Origin: a virus
Direction: 5' to 3' (one strand)
DNA length: 32,950 nucleotides
IMG/VR virus record: IMGVR_UViG_3300048929_000751
Span: 1-32,950 of that record
In this document: positions 30,829 through 32,950 of the stretch, one piece after another
Position numbering within the stretch: the first letter of the stretch is position 1
How the letters are laid out: each line of letters starts with the position of its first letter
The notes under the pieces: model-generated
Seen by the model: the letters and a program-made list of their open reading frames with translations, nothing else
Database searches by the model: none
What the model was told of the DNA's origin: nothing
Program-made: the position numbers and the translations under genes

Positions 30829-31045
30829 AACGGGAAGCCCTCAGATCATCAGCGGTTTTACACCCAATGCAGAGCGTGCAACCGGGTTGTGCCAAGCGGC
30901 GCGCCTCAGGAATAGGTTCGTCGCACTCATCACAGAACATCAGGGAGTGCGGTGCCGTGCTGGACATCAGCGCCAGGCGTGCAGCCACTGCTTGATCGAT
31001 CCGTTCCTGCACCAGGTCATTTGCAAAATCAGCGATATCAGCCAC
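30818..31045 (-). CDS. TraR/DksA-type C4 zinc-finger protein
   Basis: GTG 31045 overlaps the end of the CII-family gene and follows GGGGTGGAA. The 75-aa product has a helical N-terminus (DIADFANDLVQERIDQAVAA) and the C4 zinc finger CDECDEPIPEARRLAQPGC with CIGC after it. This is the TraR pattern, a half-size DksA that binds in the RNA polymerase secondary channel and mimics DksA plus ppGpp. It could reset host promoters during early growth. The longer frame upstream overlaps the CII gene and is a shadow. Confidence 0.85.
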   Translation of the reverse strand: MADIADFANDLVQERIDQAVAARLALMSSTAPHSLMFCDECDEPIPEARRLAQPGCTLCIGCKTADDLRASRYAR

Positions 31046-31556
31046 GTTCCACCCCGCGAGTCGTCTGGTTGACGTAGCGGGCGCGGTTGTACATGCCCAA
31101 CAATCCCTGAATGCCGCGAAACACCAACTGGCGGATCTCGGCCAGCTCGCCGTCATCGACCTTGCCGTCGCCAATGTGCTTGGCCCAGGTCTCGGACAGA
31201 TCGGCAACCTGCCGAAAGAACTGCGCGATCCCCGTGGTGAGAGTTTCAGGCATGTCATTCGTGTACGCCTCGGCCAGCTCTTGCCAGATCGTGTCACCGA
31301 CAAGACCATGCACCGCATCGAGAATGCGACGGTCCTTGGTCAGTTCAAGGATCTCGCCGAACTCCTGGACATTGACGGTGTGAGAGGGATGGGTAGGAGA
31401 CAACTTGTGCTGCAACGTGGTGGCATTACGGCCGGTGGTGGCGGCGATTGCAGCGGCACCGCCGGGATAGTCCCGTGCGGCGTGGTACAGGGCTAATTCG
31501 AGCGTCAGGACTTCCCTTTGCGCTCGATCAACACAGCTTAAAGCTACTCGGCTCAT
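31038..31556 (-). CDS. phage regulatory protein, CII family
   Basis: The 172-aa protein has the P2/186-type CII features: VDRAQREVLTLELALYHAAR, DYPGGAAAIAATTGRNATTL and LQHKLSPTHPSHTVNVQEFG, a helix-turn-helix with the D-Y-P-G-G signature. LTKDRRILDAVHGLVGD follows. CII promotes repressor synthesis and lysogeny establishment in phage 186. A C-terminal half rich in helices (FFRQVADLSETWAKHIGD, LVFRGIQGLLGMYNRARYV) may mediate oligomerisation. It heads the early operon after the cro region; TAGGA lies nine bases before ATG 31556. Confidence 0.88.
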   Translation of the reverse strand: MSRVALSCVDRAQREVLTLELALYHAARDYPGGAAAIAATTGRNATTLQHKLSPTHPSHTVNVQEFGEILELTKDRRILDAVHGLVGDTIWQELAEAYTNDMPETLTTGIAQFFRQVADLSETWAKHIGDGKVDDGELAEIRQLVFRGIQGLLGMYNRARYVNQTTRGVERG

Positions 31557-31789
31557 GGCATTAATCCTACTAAGTTGCCAGTGCCCCGCGACATGCAGTG
31601 GTGTTACATTTGCCGCGTGGCTTGAAAGGGCCCAAACGCCGGCCAGATCTTAGGGATCGAAACCGGCACCGTGCCGAGGCGAACAATCCGTTGCTCACCT
31701 CTGGCGCAACAGCTGCCTAATCTGTGGTGGAAAAGGCAGCAACCTAAGACATCCGTGTCTTGGGAGCGCGATAAGGGGAGGTGGTTTGC

Positions 31790-31885
31790 ATGTGGTGTGC
31801 CCTCCTTCCTACATCGCGACCCGACAGCACTGTGGTGGTGTGTGCCGGGAGGAACTGGGCGGCCCTTGGGTCGCCTTTTTCTTGA
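31790..31885 (+). CDS. possible 31-codon small ORF on the opposite strand
   Basis: ATG 31790 follows GGGGAGGTGG, a strong Shine-Dalgarno with an eight-base spacing to ATG, and the frame runs to TGA at 31885. The peptide begins MWCALLPTSRPDST and continues VVVCAGRNWAALGSPFS. A terminator overlaps its 3' end. It would be antisense to the cro-cII mRNA and co-directional with cI, so an antisense RNA or leader peptide is possible. No promoter was clearly identified, and a small ORF by chance cannot be excluded. Confidence 0.3.
   Translation: MWCALLPTSRPDSTVVVCAGRNWAALGSPFS
31858..31880 (+). terminator. plus-strand rho-independent terminator
   Basis: GGCG-G-CCC (31858-31865) pairs with GGG-T-CGCC (31868-31875), with one GT pair, and TTTTTC follows. 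The T run is present in the plus direction only. It ends the possible small plus-strand unit and would stop read-through towards the cro gene's 3' end. Confidence 0.6.
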
Positions 31886-31888
31886 CTA

Positions 31889-32116
31889 TTAAGCGCTGCG
31901 CAGGCAGTCCTCTGTAATTCTGAAGTGCTCAAGAACCTCGGCAAGAGAAACCTTTCCCTCGCTCTCGCGAGCCAGAGACTTAATCAGAGAGACGCTTGGG
32001 TCCTTGCTAGCATATTTGACGTGAAGCCGCAGATAGCTGAGAGCGATTTGGCACCGCTGGGCGTAACAGTCAAGAGACTTGGCGTCGAGCTGTTCAATAT
32101 AGTCACGTAGATTCAT
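31889..32116 (-). CDS. Cro/YdaS-like repressor
   Basis: The 75-aa product has MNLRDYIEQLDAKSLDCYAQ and RCQIALSYLRLHVKYASKDP, then SLIKSLARESEGKVSLAEVL, a small five-helix DNA-binding protein of the Cro/YdaS group. The helix-turn-helix region is CQIALSYLRL. GGAGG precedes ATG 32116. It is divergent from the CI gene with both operators between them, so it should repress cI transcription and promote lytic growth. Confidence 0.8.
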   Translation of the reverse strand: MNLRDYIEQLDAKSLDCYAQRCQIALSYLRLHVKYASKDPSVSLIKSLARESEGKVSLAEVLEHFRITEDCLRSA

Positions 32117-32136
32117 AAAAATTCCTCCATGCCAAT

Positions 32137-32165
32137 AAATTAACCTATGAGGTTATTTTTTTCAA
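32137..32165 (-). promoter_or_regulatory. cro (early lytic) promoter
   Basis: On the minus strand TTGAAA (32165-32160) and TAATTT (32142-32137) are separated by exactly 17 bp. It drives cro and probably the CII, TraR and primase genes. Operator 32141-32155 lies across its spacer and -10, so bound repressor would block RNA polymerase. Confidence 0.7.
32141..32155. promoter_or_regulatory. repressor operator 1
   Basis: TAACCTATGAGGTTA is a perfect 5-bp inverted repeat (TAACC/GGTTA) around TATGA. It overlaps the cro promoter. The matching second site is 40 bp away, about four helical turns, which would allow cooperative binding by dimers. Confidence 0.7.
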
Positions 32166-32180
32166 CACCTTCCAGGACAT

Positions 32181-32195
32181 TCACCCATAAGGTTA
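32181..32195. promoter_or_regulatory. repressor operator 2
   Basis: TCACCCATAAGGTTA matches operator 1 at 12 of 15 bases and keeps the same half-site GGTTA. It lies 20 bp before the cI ATG, where it could act on the cI promoter. No strong -35/-10 for cI was seen; the pair TTCAAC and CCCATA with 17-bp spacing is a weak candidate. Confidence 0.65.
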
Positions 32196-32214
32196 ATCGA
32201 GACAGAATTGGCTA

Positions 32215-32862
32215 ATGAAAATCTCAGACACGCGTCTACAAAATTTCCGAAGGCTCCTCGTTGAGAAAAAGCTTCGGCTCACTGACATTGCCGACCGCTT
32301 AGGCAAAGCACCTGCGCAAGTGAGTGCTTTCGGAGGAAAAAATCCTACGAAAGGGATCGGGGATCAAATAGCTCGTGAAATTGAGAGCGCACTAGGCCTC
32401 CACAATGGCTACCTAGATATGCCGTATGGACTCGGGGAGTTAAGCAACGCGACCGTGTTAAGCCACACAGGCAGGAAACTGCCAGTGATTGGATCAATAG
32501 TGGCAGGCGCTTGGTGCGAGCTACAGGAGGCTTTCGACCCTAGAGATGCAGAGGAGTGGATCGATGCTCCGGGGCCAGTCGGCCCCAGGGCTTTCATACT
32601 ACGAGTCGAGGGAATGAGCATGGAGCCTAGATTCGTCGAAGGCGACAAGGTGGTTATTGACCCTTCCCTAGAGGCGCTTCCAGGACATTTCGTAGCAGCT
32701 AAACGAACACGAGATCAGGCAGCAACGCTCAAACAGCTAAAGCAAGAAGGTAATGAGCTTTACCTTTTTGCTTTAAACCCCGACTGGCCTGAACGGATCA
32801 TACGAATGACAGAAGAATGGAGCATCTGCGGAAGAGCCCGCTGGAAAATATCCGATTTATAA
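32215..32862 (+). CDS. cI: CI-type repressor with S24 autoprotease domain
   Basis: The 215-aa repressor keeps the prophage silent. The N-terminal 65 residues hold the helix-turn-helix (RLTDIADRLGKAPAQVSAFG). The C-terminal LexA/CI-type domain has the Ala-Gly cleavage site in IGSIVAGAWCE (97-98), the catalytic Ser135 in VEGMSMEPRF and the Lys173 in ATLKQLKQEG. Activated RecA should trigger self-cleavage and induction. It is the only large plus-strand gene, divergent from cro. There is no clear Shine-Dalgarno before ATG 32215, as is common for repressor genes read from a maintenance promoter. The 88 bases after it hold nothing recognised. Confidence 0.92.
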   Translation: MKISDTRLQNFRRLLVEKKLRLTDIADRLGKAPAQVSAFGGKNPTKGIGDQIAREIESALGLHNGYLDMPYGLGELSNATVLSHTGRKLPVIGSIVAGAWCELQEAFDPRDAEEWIDAPGPVGPRAFILRVEGMSMEPRFVEGDKVVIDPSLEALPGHFVAAKRTRDQAATLKQLKQEGNELYLFALNPDWPERIIRMTEEWSICGRARWKISDL

Positions 32863-32950
32863 ACCAGCGACAACCTCATACATACAGCTTATGCGGAGAC
32901 AGCACATATTGATTGCACAAGGGGAACAGGATATAGAGCGTCTCCAACTC

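Larger units (their letters stand above)
31557..31888. other. intergenic region between cro and CII genes
   Basis: The stretch holds a perfect hairpin AAGACATCCGTGTCTT at about 31745-31760, the possible plus-strand small ORF at 31790-31885 and the plus-strand terminator at 31858-31880. On the minus strand no strong promoter was found for the CII operon, so it may be read from the cro promoter. Nothing else is recognised. Confidence 0.4.

Noticed and set aside
29797-30915. 372-codon plus-strand frame opposite the primase-helicase
   Set aside because: Long antisense frames are common in GC-rich coding DNA. The minus strand encodes clear Toprim and Walker motifs.
26570-32862. Dedicated anti-phage defence system in the early region
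   Set aside because: All genes there have clear phage replication, regulation or packaging roles; no nuclease, reverse transcriptase, NTPase-effector or toxin-antitoxin pair was recognised.

Overview
The window is most of a temperate tailed prophage with a contractile tail in a Pseudomonas-like chromosome (GC-rich coding DNA, Pseudomonas-type phage protein sequences; the species cannot be fixed from sequence alone). Almost every gene runs on the minus strand, so the phage map reads from high to low coordinates. The head module is lambda-like (Nu1, GpA-type large terminase, gpW, portal, ClpP-like protease, decoration protein, capsid, FII-like and Z-like proteins). The tail and baseplate are P2-like (V, W, J, I, H, fibre chaperone, FI, FII, E/E', T, U, X, D). 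The phage is therefore a lambda-head/P2-tail mosaic.

Layout. 1-849 is probably host DNA: a small lipoprotein gene, a broken zinc-ribbon gene and a minus-strand terminator. At 850-896 lies the 3' half only of a minus-strand tRNA-Cys gene. This is what a tyrosine integrase leaves at the distal end of an element inserted in a tRNA gene, so the prophage should run from about 896 past the right edge of the window, with the complete tRNA-Cys beyond. 897-4700 is an accessory arm: very small, tightly packed genes (one with two in-frame amber codons), a Sel1-repeat lipoprotein, a non-coding stretch with six copies of a 17-bp TGTC motif arranged like transposase-binding sites, a two-helix membrane protein and a short tyrosine recombinase. 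4703-6735 holds a DNA adenine methylase with a LexA-type box upstream, nested spanins Rz/Rz1 and a GH19 endolysin. 6784-20360 is the tail, baseplate and connector module, and 20357-27175 the head and packaging module. A cos-like region, the holin and a strong terminator follow (27186-27770). 27771-31556 is a repeat-rich non-coding stretch, a putative late regulator, a P4/VapE-type primase-helicase, a TraR/DksA zinc-finger protein and a CII-family regulator. 31557-32862 is the immunity region: a possible small plus-strand unit, a Cro/YdaS-like gene and a divergent S24-type CI repressor around two matching operators.

How it works together. CI would hold lysogeny by binding the two 15-bp operators, one of which lies inside the Cro promoter. 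S24 self-cleavage links induction to SOS, and the LexA box before the methylase gives a second SOS input. The CII, TraR and primase genes form the early minus-strand operon. The small regulator before the holin is suitably placed to act as an antiterminator across the terminator that precedes the late genes. Late genes are compact, with many ATGA overlaps, broken at four places by a hairpin followed by the same TTTCTGGAG-like ribosome-binding block. The most interesting loose ends are the TGTC site arrays, the double-amber small gene and its neighbours, the non -1 frameshift at E/E', the SOS-linked methylase, and the plus-strand unit between cro and cII.
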